34,956 nt of DNA, from positions 1 through 34,956 of IMG/VR virus record IMGVR_UViG_3300005613_000220; one strand, given 5' to 3'. Under the pieces are notes generated by a model, which saw only the letters and a list, made by a program, of their open reading frames with translations, was not told the DNA's origin and did no database searches. Below are positions 20,793 through 28,604 of the stretch, one piece after another (the first letter of the stretch is position 1; each line of letters opens with the position of its first letter). This DNA is from a virus. The translations under genes and the position numbers were made by a program.

Positions 20793-21125
20793 TTATCTAT
20801 TTCTACCATAGAAAGTTGTTAGATAAACGGAACCAGAAGTAGGTATACCATTACGTTTTACGTACAAAGAACCTCCAACAGGTAAATAGTCAGGATTATT
20901 AGCTTCAAGAGTTATATCTAAGAGCAGAAAACCTAGAGAAGGTAGAACAAAATGATCTTCTGTAGACCCTTGAAATGAAAATGTAAGAAGTGCGTCCGTG
21001 TTATTTACAACATAAATTTTACTAATTGGATATGCATATGAGTCTCCAATTGCTGTATACCCAGCAATAATTGACCCAAAAGCTAAACTTCTTAACTCTT
21101 CTGCTCTAAATTTAGATATCCCCAT
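20793..21125 (-). CDS. Small beta-rich structural protein
   Basis: 110 aa. It begins MGISKFRAEELRSLAFGSI, then alternates hydrophobic strands and turns (KIYVVNNTDALLTFSFQGS, HFVLPSLGFLLLDI, GSLYVKRNG), ending VYLTTFYGRNR. It looks like a compact beta-sandwich, perhaps a fibre-attachment or decoration protein. It starts behind AGGAG and is followed closely by the 789-aa fibre. I have a sense of similar proteins next to fibre genes in other phages, but no function is known to me. Confidence 0.6.
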   Translation of the reverse strand: MGISKFRAEELRSLAFGSIIAGYTAIGDSYAYPISKIYVVNNTDALLTFSFQGSTEDHFVLPSLGFLLLDITLEANNPDYLPVGGSLYVKRNGIPTSGSVYLTTFYGRNR

Positions 21126-21154
21126 CTCTCACTCCTAATTAAAATTTTCAAAGA

Positions 21155-21194
21155 GCATCTGGCTAGTACTAGACGAGGAATACTAACCAGATGC
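21155..21194 (-). terminator. Hairpin after the 79-aa gene
   Basis: GCATCTGG plus TAGTA (21155-21168) pairs with TACTA plus CCAGATGC (21181-21194). The single imperfect position is C-A on the plus strand and becomes G-U in minus-strand RNA, so it fits minus transcription. It separates the 79-aa gene from the 110-aa gene and may lower or process the downstream fibre mRNA. Confidence 0.6.
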
Positions 21195-21213
21195 ATTTAG
21201 AGATAAAAAGCCT

Positions 21214-21453
21214 CTACTCTACTTGTTTTGAAGATGCATCATCAGTAGATTCTTCTTTTTTTTCTTCTCGCTTAGCTTGTTCGTACGCCCTTTTAGACAT
21301 ATCTACTACGTCAGAAAGAACTTCATAGATTGCATCATACGCTTCACCTAAAGGACACTGATATGGCATCAAAAAGGTATAGATATTGTTACCTTTTTTT
21401 ACTTCAAAACTAATATTAAGCTTTTGATCTGCTTTTAGTGTCTTATTTTCCAT
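21214..21453 (-). CDS. Small acidic protein in the fibre locus
   Basis: 79 aa. The N-terminal half has short strands (KLNISFEVKKGNNIYTFLMP) followed by a helix (AYDAIYEVLSDVVDMSKRAY) and a low-complexity charged tail (EQAKREEKKEESTDDASS). It starts behind AAGGA and is flanked by two strong hairpins, so it may be expressed differently from the fibres. The shape suggests a chaperone or assembly factor rather than a virion part, but no family is recognised. Confidence 0.5.
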   Translation of the reverse strand: MENKTLKADQKLNISFEVKKGNNIYTFLMPYQCPLGEAYDAIYEVLSDVVDMSKRAYEQAKREEKKEESTDDASSKQVE

Positions 21454-21534
21454 GCAAAAATCCTTACCTATAAAGTTTATCTCTAGTGATCATTAGCAAT
21501 AAATAATATCCAAGTTAACGAGAAACACTTTGCC

Positions 21535-21570
21535 TGGCAGCGCATTAGAGTTAATTCTAATGCGCTGCCA
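21535..21570 (-). terminator. Perfect 15-bp hairpin after the heptad-repeat fibre
   Basis: TGGCAGCGCATTAGA (21535-21549) pairs exactly with 21556-21570 around a 6-base loop, 18 bases past the stop of the repeat fibre. There is no clear U-tract on either side. It probably ends or punctuates the fibre mRNA. Confidence 0.65.
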
Positions 21571-21588
21571 AATACTCATTATAAGCAT

Positions 21589-22566
21589 CTATGCTGGTGA
21601 GATATTAGACCAAAAAGGTATCCAACATTCGGTGACACCAACATAAACTTTGATCCATCCTGCACTATTTCCAGGGTTTGCAGTCTTCATTAGTACTGCC
21701 CCAACACCAGTACTCAAACCAGAATCAGAAGCGCTTGTAAAAGTATTTCTTCCAGCGGTTCCTGCTCCTGGGTCAGCTTTTGAAACAACTCCTCTTCCAA
21801 CAATATTTCCAGAAGTCGCTTCAATGTTTCCAGCAACAGCATCAATACCACCAGCAGTAACCGTTAACCCATCAGCGCTTACAGTTAAACCACCAGCAGT
21901 TACAGTTAAACCACCAGCAGTTACAGTTAAACCACCAGCCGTAACAGTTAAACCTGTACCAGCAGTTACCGTAGTTCCTGCTTCTACCGCTCCAGCAGTC
22001 GCTACAATGTCACCCGCTGTGGCTGTAATACCACCAGCAGTTGCTACAATATTACCGGCTGTAGCTGTAATATCACCGGCGGTTGCCGTAATACCACCAG
22101 CAGTAGCTACAATATTACCGGCGGTTGCTGTAATACCACCAGCAGTCGCTACAATATCACCAGCGGTTGCTGTAATGTCACCAGCGGTTGCCGTAATACC
22201 ACCAGCAGTAGCTACAATGTCACCGGCTGTGGCTGTAATGTTCCCGGCAGTTGCTACAATGTCACCGGCTGTGGCTGTAATATCACCGGCGGTAGCTATA
22301 ATATCACCGGCTGTTACAACAAGGTTTCCAGTGGTAATAGTTGCTCCAGCGTTAATAGTAGTTGGAGTCCATGTAGCAGAATTAGACGCAATGCTAGCTA
22401 GAACCCATGCAGCAGTAGTAGTCTTATTAACCCATAGACTGCCGACCTCTGCCATATCGCTTGTTGATGGTGCACGTGTTGAAACAATAGGCTGAGGAGA
22501 AAGGTCATAAAGAGGTTGGCCGACGCCATATGCAACATTCTTGCGGCGTCTAGAAATTGCCATCAT
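21589..22566 (-). CDS. Fibre with a 7-residue repeat shaft
   Basis: 325 aa. Residues 1-75 share the N-terminal fibre domain seen at 14924-16330 (STRAPSTSD, VGSLWVNK, SATWTP). Residues 80-259 are about 24 copies of a 7-residue repeat, mostly G(D/N/G)I(V/T)ATA, then GGLTVTA. The last 65 residues form a tip (GWIKVYVG, CWIPFWSNI). The regular seven-residue period with small and beta-branched residues suggests a beta-roll or trimeric beta-helix shaft. AAGGAG precedes tandem ATG codons at 22566 and 22563. The frame extends 20 codons upstream without a ribosome-binding site, so I exclude that part. Confidence 0.75.
   Translation of the reverse strand: MMAISRRRKNVAYGVGQPLYDLSPQPIVSTRAPSTSDMAEVGSLWVNKTTTAAWVLASIASNSATWTPTTINAGATITTGNLVVTAGDIIATAGDITATAGDIVATAGNITATAGDIVATAGGITATAGDITATAGDIVATAGGITATAGNIVATAGGITATAGDITATAGNIVATAGGITATAGDIVATAGAVEAGTTVTAGTGLTVTAGGLTVTAGGLTVTAGGLTVSADGLTVTAGGIDAVAGNIEATSGNIVGRGVVSKADPGAGTAGRNTFTSASDSGLSTGVGAVLMKTANPGNSAGWIKVYVGVTECWIPFWSNISPA
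21790..22329 (-). repeat. 21-bp coding minisatellite
   Basis: About 24 units of 21 bp encode the heptad repeat. Unit variants alternate (GDIVATA, GGITATA, GDITATA and others) with few silent differences, and blocks of two or three units recur in the same order, a sign of unequal exchange or slippage. Because each unit is 7 codons, length changes do not shift the frame. Confidence 0.85.
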
Positions 22567-22652
22567 TGTCTCCTTAAAATGAATAAATTTGTAATACTTT
22601 TGCAGTAAAACACGTAATTTAAACAAACAAGAAGACTTTTCGCTTTATTTGT

Positions 22653-22658
22653 TATAAT
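22653..22658 (+). promoter_or_regulatory. -10 box of the RHH regulator gene
   Basis: A perfect TATAAT lies 36 bases before the regulator start at 22695. No good -35 is seen 17 bases upstream, so the promoter may be weak or activator-dependent. The divergent repeat-fibre gene starts at 22566, so the 128 bases between the two starts may serve both. Confidence 0.5.
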
Positions 22659-22694
22659 ATTAACATATGGTTGTTTTATAAAACTGGAAAGAGA

Positions 22695-22871
22695 ATGAAA
22701 AAAAACGAGAAGTTAGAGAGAAAAAGGCTCACAGTTGAAATACCTATAGATTTGTTCACTGATATAAAAGTAAGATCTGCTTATAAGAACTGCACTGCTA
22801 CAAAGTGGGTTATAAGAGCAATTATCAGTCAGTTAAAAAAAGAGAACGAGTTTAATGATTCAGATGTTTGA
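22695..22871 (+). CDS. Ribbon-helix-helix (Arc/Mnt-type) regulator
   Basis: 58 aa. The order is basic N-terminus, the strand RLTVEIPIDL, then two helices (FTDIKVRSAYKNC and TATKWVIRAIISQLKKE), the ribbon-helix-helix fold of Arc, Mnt and MetJ. Such proteins bind operators as dimers of dimers through the strand, and the KRLTVEIP start is typical. The ATG at 22695 follows GGAAAGAG; an upstream TTG start is less likely. It is on the plus strand between the ejection-protein and fibre genes, with its own -10 box and terminator. It may repress the divergent fibre gene or itself. Confidence 0.75.
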   Translation: MKKNEKLERKRLTVEIPIDLFTDIKVRSAYKNCTATKWVIRAIISQLKKENEFNDSDV

Positions 22872-22935
22872 AGGGTTTCGGGGGAAACTTAAGGACGATG
22901 TAGTTAGGTATGAGCGTACCTTGCTAGTACTAGAT

Positions 22936-22962
22936 ATGGGGAGCTGTCATATAGCTCCCCAT
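22936..22962 (+). terminator. Intrinsic terminator of the RHH gene
   Basis: ATGGGGAGCT (22936-22945) pairs exactly with 22953-22962 around a 7-base loop, followed by CGCTGTTTTATC and a run of T. Orientation matches the plus-strand regulator gene. Confidence 0.85.
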
Positions 22963-23006
22963 CGCTGTTTTATCTCTTTTTTTAACCATTTAATCATAGG
23001 GCTACT

Positions 23007-23159
23007 ATGAAAAACGTTCTCAAGAGTTTGTTCAGTGTTAACTCTCTCATTATTCAATTCAGTCTTGTTGCATTGTGTTCGATTGCTCTTTGTAATTCTA
23101 CAGATTGGCCGCCACTTTGGGATGACACTGTAAATTGTTGTTCATCAGAGATTATCTAA
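23007..23159 (+). CDS. Small secreted or membrane protein (50 aa)
   Basis: 50 aa: MKNVLKSLF, a hydrophobic stretch (LIIQFSLVALCSIALC), then NSTDWPPLWDDTVNCCSSE. The basic start and hydrophobic core make a signal peptide or a single membrane anchor; the short polar tail has a Cys pair. The ATG at 23007 has a weak AGGG upstream, and the gene lies after the regulator's terminator, so it may have its own promoter or depend on read-through. A plus-oriented hairpin follows its stop. Function unknown; its place suggests a membrane-acting exclusion factor, which is speculative. Confidence 0.5.
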   Translation: MKNVLKSLFSVNSLIIQFSLVALCSIALCNSTDWPPLWDDTVNCCSSEII

Positions 23160-23167
23160 AGAAATTA

Positions 23168-23222
23168 TAATGCCGTCTATCCTTTGCTTAAAGTAAAAAT
23201 CAATAAAAGTTAGGCGGCATTA
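23168..23222 (+). terminator. Plus-oriented hairpin after the 50-aa gene
   Basis: TAATGCCGTCTA (23168-23179) pairs with 23211-23222 except for one T-G position, which is a U-G pair in plus-strand RNA but a mismatch on the minus strand. It starts 9 bases after the stop at 23159 and probably ends the plus-strand island before the converging ejection-protein gene. Confidence 0.55.
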
Positions 23223-23235
23223 ATCAAGAAGCCAT

Positions 23236-26200
23236 TTACAAACTAATAACTTTTTCTTTATTCTTCTTTATTTGATTTCTTATCATAGAAATTCTATTGT
23301 TAACTCCTCTAGAAGTGTATTGACCTGTTTCTAGTAGCTCTTTTCTAAGGTCATTTAACTTCTTTATATCTTTACTCAAAAGATACTCTTTCATTTTTGG
23401 TTCTGCTCTTTTTAGGGTAAGAGCTTCTGGAAGCTTTCCATCTTTTATGAGTTGATTTCTTACTAAGTTTACTCTCGATTTTATCTGATTTTCTTTAAAA
23501 TTGTTTGCTCTTAAAGCAACTCTTATACCTTCAAGATGCTCTTTGCTTTTCTTCTTATCCTTAAGCAACAATGCTTTTTCAATATCATCTTCTGCTTTAT
23601 ATGGTGTGTACTGTTTAGCAATTGGAAGAGATCCAAAGCCTGAAGATATCCACTGTGCTGCTCCACTACGAAGCGCAAATGGTGTTATCTGTGTTAATAA
23701 GTGCTTAGCTCTTAACCATTTTTGTGCCCATAGTCCCTGCTTTCCGCCCCACGGGGCTTCTCTCCCACGATAATAAGCTTTGTCTATTTTCCAAGTTCCA
23801 TCTCTTGTAGGTCTTTGACCCATTGATTGCTCATAAAGTGTTGTTAACAATGGATTGGCCTTACTATAGAACGTTGCTAATGGATGCTGCAACCATCCTT
23901 CAGTTACTTCAAATAATTGTTTACCGAAATGTGCTTTTCGTTTAACGCCTTTTTCATCTCGTCCAGGATTAAAAACCTGATTATCTTTTGATCCATATTT
24001 AAGTGGTACATCAGGAAGTTGGAAACTAAAGAAATCTTTATAATTTTTAACATCTCTTATTGCTTCAAGTGACTTCACAGGATTAAACTTAATACCTTTA
24101 ACAGACTTGTTTTCTTCATCTGATTGTTCTAGCCCTCCAAAAACTGCTCTTAGAAAGGCAGATACCGCACTTCCATAAATCAAATACTTTGCAGTATAAC
24201 GACGTCCAAGTTTTCCTTTAAGTCCCGAGTGTCCAACATCTGCGGCTTGTTTCACAGCAGATATAGTCCAATCAGGAAAAGCAATTATTCTAGAAACACG
24301 TTTTCTCATTTTTGGATCACGAAGAATATTACTTGTTTCCCAATTTTGCCCACCTAAAATATTATTCACACATTCTGCAACAGTACGTTTTATAGCTGTT
24401 GTTTCTTTTTTATTTGGAGGCCTATGATATTCTTTTTTAAATTCACTAAGTTCACGGTTAACTGTCTCATCATATATTACTGCTTTTGCATTTGGGATGA
24501 ACTCATCAAACAAATACGTCATACCCTTTTTAACTTTATCAATACCATTTTTGATGATTTTAGGACTATTACTATCAAGTATTAAATCAAGCCCCTTTTC
24601 AAGAAGCATATTACCTTTACGGAGCTCGGGAATGCCTAGGCGTTTTTTGGTAACAAGACCATGGCGAGTAGCCTCAACCATAAATTCCTTGTTTGAGCGA
24701 AGCCTTCTTCCTTCGGAAGCCATATTCATTAAATTAAAGCCTTTAAAGCCTCTTGCTCCAAGTATTGACTCACCTATAGCAAAATAGTGAAATGGTGAGG
24801 CCATAACACGCATTGCGTTTACTTGATTTTTCGCAAAATCTGTAGCTTTCCAGAAATTACTATCAGGACGATATGCTTCCTTGGTAAAGACCCCCCTAAA
24901 AGATCTTGCAAACTCTGGTTGCACTAAGGCTGGAGACTCTGTCCTTACAAATTTTCCCTCTTTATTTCGGTATGAACGTAATAAGGCATCTTCAAACTCA
25001 ACAAAACCTTCACGTTGGGCTGATGCATACTCTTCAGGATTATTCGCAGTAACAATAATTTTATCTTTTGTTTGCTCCTGATAAGATTTTATCTTATTCA
25101 TTAATTCTGCTGAGTGCATAGTCTTGATGTTTACCTCGTCAAAATGGCGCATTAAGTCAACAATATTGTCAAAGCGCGGTTTCAAACCACCTTCAATTGC
25201 GGCTTCATTATATGTAAGAAAGTTTTTTGTACTGGAAAATGGATTCTTTATCTTTAATTTTGTTCTTATTTTATGCTCAATCTCACGCATCTTTGATTTT
25301 GAGACTTCTTTATAAACTCCTGGAAGATAATATTCTTCTAGTCCTTTGCGCGGGTTAATGTCTCTTGTAGCAGGATGCTCGTTCCAAGTCTTTAGAGATT
25401 CTTTTAAATGTGGACGTATTACCTCATCAACAAAGGCTTTTGCGTGTTTGGGTAAACGTTGTGATACATCAGCAAACGAATCTTCCACGCCAATATTAGG
25501 ATCACCAGTTTTCTGCGCATAGTACTTCATTTCAGAAAGCTGTTTCTTTGTAAACTTTCCACCTTTCTTCTCGTATTCAACTTGCTTTTCTTGCCACTCA
25601 AACGCTCTCTTAACTATCGCAGCATTCTTTGATCCAACATACGATTTTAAAAGTTCTTCCGATTGAGCATATCTTCGCTTTGATTCTTGTGTTAAACGCC
25701 TCTGCATTTCTTCTGGTAAAAACTTTTTAGCTTTTTCTATAAAAGCATCTTTTATTTTAGAAACTTTAGTTTCAGGAGACTTATCTTTAGTAAATTTAAT
25801 GGAACTTTTTTGCAAAGGATTTTTAGCAAGCTGTTTAGCAACCTTGCCTACTACCTCTCCTGCTTTTCTAGATCCCTTCATTGCACCAATAGTAGCAATA
25901 TTACCTACTAACTGTTTAGCAGAAGGGAGTTCCCCTTCAATTGCTGCTTGTGAACCAGTAAGTCCAGCAAACTCAAGTCCTGTTTCAGCTGCAATGCGTC
26001 CAGGTTTTGTATTAAGAAGCTTCTCAAATTTAGGAATTTTTCTTAAAAAGGGTAAAAACTTAGACATTCCAGCAGTCGCAACACCAACAGTAGCAGCTTT
26101 ACCAGTTTCTTTGGAAATTCTACCAGCTCTCTCTAGGAAGTCACCGAACGTAAGATCTCCACCAGACTCAATAAAATCTTCATATTCACCAAATGAATTC

Positions 26201-26673
26201 TTAATTAGAGACGGCATAGCCATAGCTCCAGCACCACCTCCTAGTAGCGCTCCTACTCCAGTACCTGCTCCAGGAATAACAGAGCCAAGAGCAGCTCCAC
26301 CCATAGCCCCTAACTCTCCACCAGCCCAAAAAGCAGGTGTATCAGAAATCAATTCCCCTGCAAGTGAAGCTAAATATTCACCCCATCCCTCATCCTTTGG
26401 AGCCGCTTCGCGTTTATGTCCAGTTATAAGACCGCTTACTCCAGATCTACTTCCACGTAAAAATGCTTCGCCCCATGATCGATCTGAGTTAGCAGGTTTA
26501 TTCGCAGGAGAACCTTGAAAAGCTGAGCTTACAGATGCATTTGTTGAACTTGCTGCTGTAGGAACTTGAAGTTTTGAAATTTCATCAAAACGATCTGGTA
26601 TAACTTGATTTTTTATTGCACTACTGTTTTGTTTATTTTCTTTAGACAATAAAGTAAAACGGTCTTCTTCCAT
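23236..26673 (-). CDS. Large internal virion / DNA-ejection protein
   Basis: 1,145 aa. Residues of about 105-150 are a glycine-zipper-rich hydrophobic region (ELGAMGGAALGS, GAGTGVGALLGGGAGAMA), a type of segment that can insert into membranes. The rest is large, basic and mostly helical, with AFPDWTISAVKQA and QITPFALRSGAAQW in the C-terminal half and a very basic end. It is the third of three consecutive genes in the position of P22 7, 20 and 16, whose products enter the cell ahead of the DNA and form a channel. It starts behind GAGG with good spacing. I see no lytic-transglycosylase motif. An ejection role is likely but rests on layout and composition. Confidence 0.65.
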   Translation of the reverse strand: MEEDRFTLLSKENKQNSSAIKNQVIPDRFDEISKLQVPTAASSTNASVSSAFQGSPANKPANSDRSWGEAFLRGSRSGVSGLITGHKREAAPKDEGWGEYLASLAGELISDTPAFWAGGELGAMGGAALGSVIPGAGTGVGALLGGGAGAMAMPSLIKNSFGEYEDFIESGGDLTFGDFLERAGRISKETGKAATVGVATAGMSKFLPFLRKIPKFEKLLNTKPGRIAAETGLEFAGLTGSQAAIEGELPSAKQLVGNIATIGAMKGSRKAGEVVGKVAKQLAKNPLQKSSIKFTKDKSPETKVSKIKDAFIEKAKKFLPEEMQRRLTQESKRRYAQSEELLKSYVGSKNAAIVKRAFEWQEKQVEYEKKGGKFTKKQLSEMKYYAQKTGDPNIGVEDSFADVSQRLPKHAKAFVDEVIRPHLKESLKTWNEHPATRDINPRKGLEEYYLPGVYKEVSKSKMREIEHKIRTKLKIKNPFSSTKNFLTYNEAAIEGGLKPRFDNIVDLMRHFDEVNIKTMHSAELMNKIKSYQEQTKDKIIVTANNPEEYASAQREGFVEFEDALLRSYRNKEGKFVRTESPALVQPEFARSFRGVFTKEAYRPDSNFWKATDFAKNQVNAMRVMASPFHYFAIGESILGARGFKGFNLMNMASEGRRLRSNKEFMVEATRHGLVTKKRLGIPELRKGNMLLEKGLDLILDSNSPKIIKNGIDKVKKGMTYLFDEFIPNAKAVIYDETVNRELSEFKKEYHRPPNKKETTAIKRTVAECVNNILGGQNWETSNILRDPKMRKRVSRIIAFPDWTISAVKQAADVGHSGLKGKLGRRYTAKYLIYGSAVSAFLRAVFGGLEQSDEENKSVKGIKFNPVKSLEAIRDVKNYKDFFSFQLPDVPLKYGSKDNQVFNPGRDEKGVKRKAHFGKQLFEVTEGWLQHPLATFYSKANPLLTTLYEQSMGQRPTRDGTWKIDKAYYRGREAPWGGKQGLWAQKWLRAKHLLTQITPFALRSGAAQWISSGFGSLPIAKQYTPYKAEDDIEKALLLKDKKKSKEHLEGIRVALRANNFKENQIKSRVNLVRNQLIKDGKLPEALTLKRAEPKMKEYLLSKDIKKLNDLRKELLETGQYTSRGVNNRISMIRNQIKKNKEKVISL

Positions 26674-26675
26674 TA

Positions 26676-27206
26676 TTAAACCTCATACCCAAATTTCTTA
26701 GCAAGCATCCTGGCTTTTTTTGGATCATTATTTGCTTTACTCAGAAAATACTTAATAGCTTTATCATCTGGCTTGCTACCTAAAAGAGTATCAGCCTCTT
26801 CAGTAGAAAGCCCTTTCTGTAAAAGTTGATTTTTCAAATAAAGAGGGCTTTTACCAGTCTTTTTTGCATAATTTAATAACTGTCGACGAAAATTATATAT
26901 ATCAAACTTTCCCTGTGGATGACTATCTTGTTTCTCATTTGGAACTACTAAGCTCTGTTCTCTATTTAAAGAATTCAACAAAGAACTTAACAAGGTCCTT
27001 TGCGATCCCTCCGGTGTATTTACTACTGCGTTTGCAATATCTGCAGGAATATTTGCTTGTACAAGAGAATTGAAGAAATTCTTCTTCTGAAGATTTTCCA
27101 TCTTATATTTTGCTAAAAGCCTTAACCCTTTAGACAAACCTGAACCAAGCCCAGTTGCTAATAACTCACCAGTTGTGCGATCTGGCTGAAGAACATTAAT
27201 AGCCAT
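26676..27206 (-). CDS. Probable ejection protein, small
   Basis: 176 aa. The N-terminal part has TGELLATGLGSGLSKGLRLL, a Gly-spaced amphipathic helix, followed by a helical body. The C-terminal part contains helices (YAKKTGKSPLYLKNQLLQK, STEEADTLLG, ARMLAKKFGYEV) resembling small bundle domains. The ATG at 27206 follows AAGGAG; a longer frame to 27239 lacks one. It lies 3 bases before the 1,145-aa gene and 10 bases after the 242-aa gene, so the three are one unit. Role inferred from position between two likely ejection proteins. Confidence 0.55.
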   Translation of the reverse strand: MAINVLQPDRTTGELLATGLGSGLSKGLRLLAKYKMENLQKKNFFNSLVQANIPADIANAVVNTPEGSQRTLLSSLLNSLNREQSLVVPNEKQDSHPQGKFDIYNFRRQLLNYAKKTGKSPLYLKNQLLQKGLSTEEADTLLGSKPDDKAIKYFLSKANNDPKKARMLAKKFGYEV

Positions 27207-27216
27207 AAGACTCTCC

Positions 27217-27945
27217 TTAAATTTTATATCTTGGAACATCTAATTGGACATTTCCAGATTGTTGTTGCCCACTGTTTCTACTTCCTAAATATTGTAATAG
27301 TTGAGTCAATGCAGCCATTCCACCACCAACCGCAGCGCCAACATGACCTCCCTTCATTGCTCCACTTGCAGTTCCACTAACAATAGGAATTAAACGTTGC
27401 GCTAAGCTCATTTTGCCACCAGCATCTGCTCCACCAGCACCCTGTTGTCCACCATCACCCTGTTGTCCATAATCATTATTAAACATCTGTGACAAGGCCA
27501 TTGGACCATACTCACCAAGTCCTTGCAATAATGATCCACCAAGCATTCCTGCGGTACTAGGCGTACCAGGAATATAATTTATCTCATCTTGTGGTTGTAG
27601 CCCCATACCAAGCATTTTCATTAACTGGCTCTGTTGTTGTAGTCCGTGTTGTGATCTAAGAGCTCCCAAACCAAGATCCATTCTTTCGCCAGCAGTTCTG
27701 TTTGCTTCATTAAATGCACTTGAGTTTAATGATCCTTGTGATGCATAGTTTTGAGCTAAAGCAGGAAGAGTCTTTGTATTATGCTGATATCTTATAAGAT
27801 CTTCTATTGGTTGAAAATCAGCTGGGCCTTTTTGTAGTCCAGACATACCAAGCTGTCTCAATAAATCAAACCCACCTTGTTGCGGTTGAGAATAACGAGG
27901 AGTACGTTCATATCTACCTGGAGTGTCACTAAAAAAAGCCATCAT
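27217..27945 (-). CDS. Probable ejection protein, Gly/Gln-rich
   Basis: 242 aa. The N-terminus is polar (PQQGGFDLLRQLGMSGLQKG), followed by helices with SLNSSAFNEANRT. A Gly/Gln low-complexity stretch (about residues 158-175) precedes a glycine-zipper segment (SGTASGAMKGGHVGAAVGGG). Glycine-zipper plus Q/G-rich composition is common in internal virion proteins that pass through the tail. Tandem ATG codons at 27945 and 27942 follow AGGAG. It shares a 101-bp divergent region with the plus-strand gene at 28047. Confidence 0.6.
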   Translation of the reverse strand: MMAFFSDTPGRYERTPRYSQPQQGGFDLLRQLGMSGLQKGPADFQPIEDLIRYQHNTKTLPALAQNYASQGSLNSSAFNEANRTAGERMDLGLGALRSQHGLQQQSQLMKMLGMGLQPQDEINYIPGTPSTAGMLGGSLLQGLGEYGPMALSQMFNNDYGQQGDGGQQGAGGADAGGKMSLAQRLIPIVSGTASGAMKGGHVGAAVGGGMAALTQLLQYLGSRNSGQQQSGNVQLDVPRYKI

Positions 27946-28002
27946 TTTCTCCTAATTAAAAATTAAAATCATCGCATATAAGCGTATTATTTTTCCATCA
28001 CC

Positions 28003-28008
28003 TATAAT
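28003..28008 (+). promoter_or_regulatory. -10 box of the lone plus-strand structural gene
   Basis: A perfect TATAAT lies 38 bases before the ATG at 28047. The -35 region is not recognisable. Since no plus gene precedes it for more than 4 kb, this gene needs its own promoter and this is the best candidate. Confidence 0.45.
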
Positions 28009-28046
28009 AGATATAAATTTACAATACGTTAAAAGAAAGGACGCAA

Positions 28047-28604
28047 ATGGCTAATGGAATAGATGAAGGTTTATTTCTTACAACAACAGACACTTTTGAT
28101 AGATCTATAATTGATAACATTGATATTAACAGCCCAAACTTCAGAGATTTTTTAATAAGGCTTTATCAACTAACCAATAAGATCGCTATAGTAACAAACA
28201 AAAAAGATACCGGCATCTACAAGGAAACTGAATTCGTAAATGGGCAAACATGGTTTGCTAACAAATCATTGCACTCATCAAGCACAACAACCCCAACAGA
28301 AAGACAAGTCTTTAGAAAAGTAATAGACTTTGGAGCACTTAAAAATGCCGCAGGAAACACACAAGTTGCACACGGAATAACAATAACCGGCGCATCAGTT
28401 TCTTTCGACTTTAAGTTCACTAGAATCTATGGTGTAGCATCAAATAAAACTGGATTCCTATATAGACCAATACCATATGCTTCTGCAACAGCAAATGAAA
28501 TTATTGAACTGTGGGTCGATCAAACTAACGTAAATATAACAGTCGGAAAAGATCAATCTCTTTACACCGACTGCTATGTAGTTCTAGAGTACATTAAAAG
28601 CTAA
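28047..28604 (+). CDS. Virion protein on the opposite strand to the late operon
   Basis: 185 aa. The N-terminal 60 residues are polar and helical (INSPNFRDFLIRLYQLTNKI), followed by a strand-rich domain with KVIDFGALKNAAGNTQVAHG, FTRIYGVAS, YRPIPYASATANEIIELWVD and YVVLEYIKS. I recognise this pattern from small structural or fibre-like proteins of other phages, function unassigned. By position it corresponds to the P22 gp26/gp14 slot between neck and ejection genes. It has AAAGGA before the ATG. Its stop codon directly abuts the stop of the converging 751-aa gene (TAATTA), so each transcript reads into the other. Confidence 0.65.
   Translation: MANGIDEGLFLTTTDTFDRSIIDNIDINSPNFRDFLIRLYQLTNKIAIVTNKKDTGIYKETEFVNGQTWFANKSLHSSSTTTPTERQVFRKVIDFGALKNAAGNTQVAHGITITGASVSFDFKFTRIYGVASNKTGFLYRPIPYASATANEIIELWVDQTNVNITVGKDQSLYTDCYVVLEYIKS

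Noticed and set aside
21650-22495. 281-aa plus-strand open frame
   Set aside because: It is the antisense of the 21-bp repeat fibre. The repeats keep this frame open, the composition is pure low-complexity Ala/Pro/Val, and there is no ribosome-binding site.
25799-26518. 239-aa plus-strand open frame
   Set aside because: It is antisense to the N-terminal, Gly/Ala-rich part of the large ejection protein. Proline/serine-rich low complexity and no start signals mark it as a shadow.
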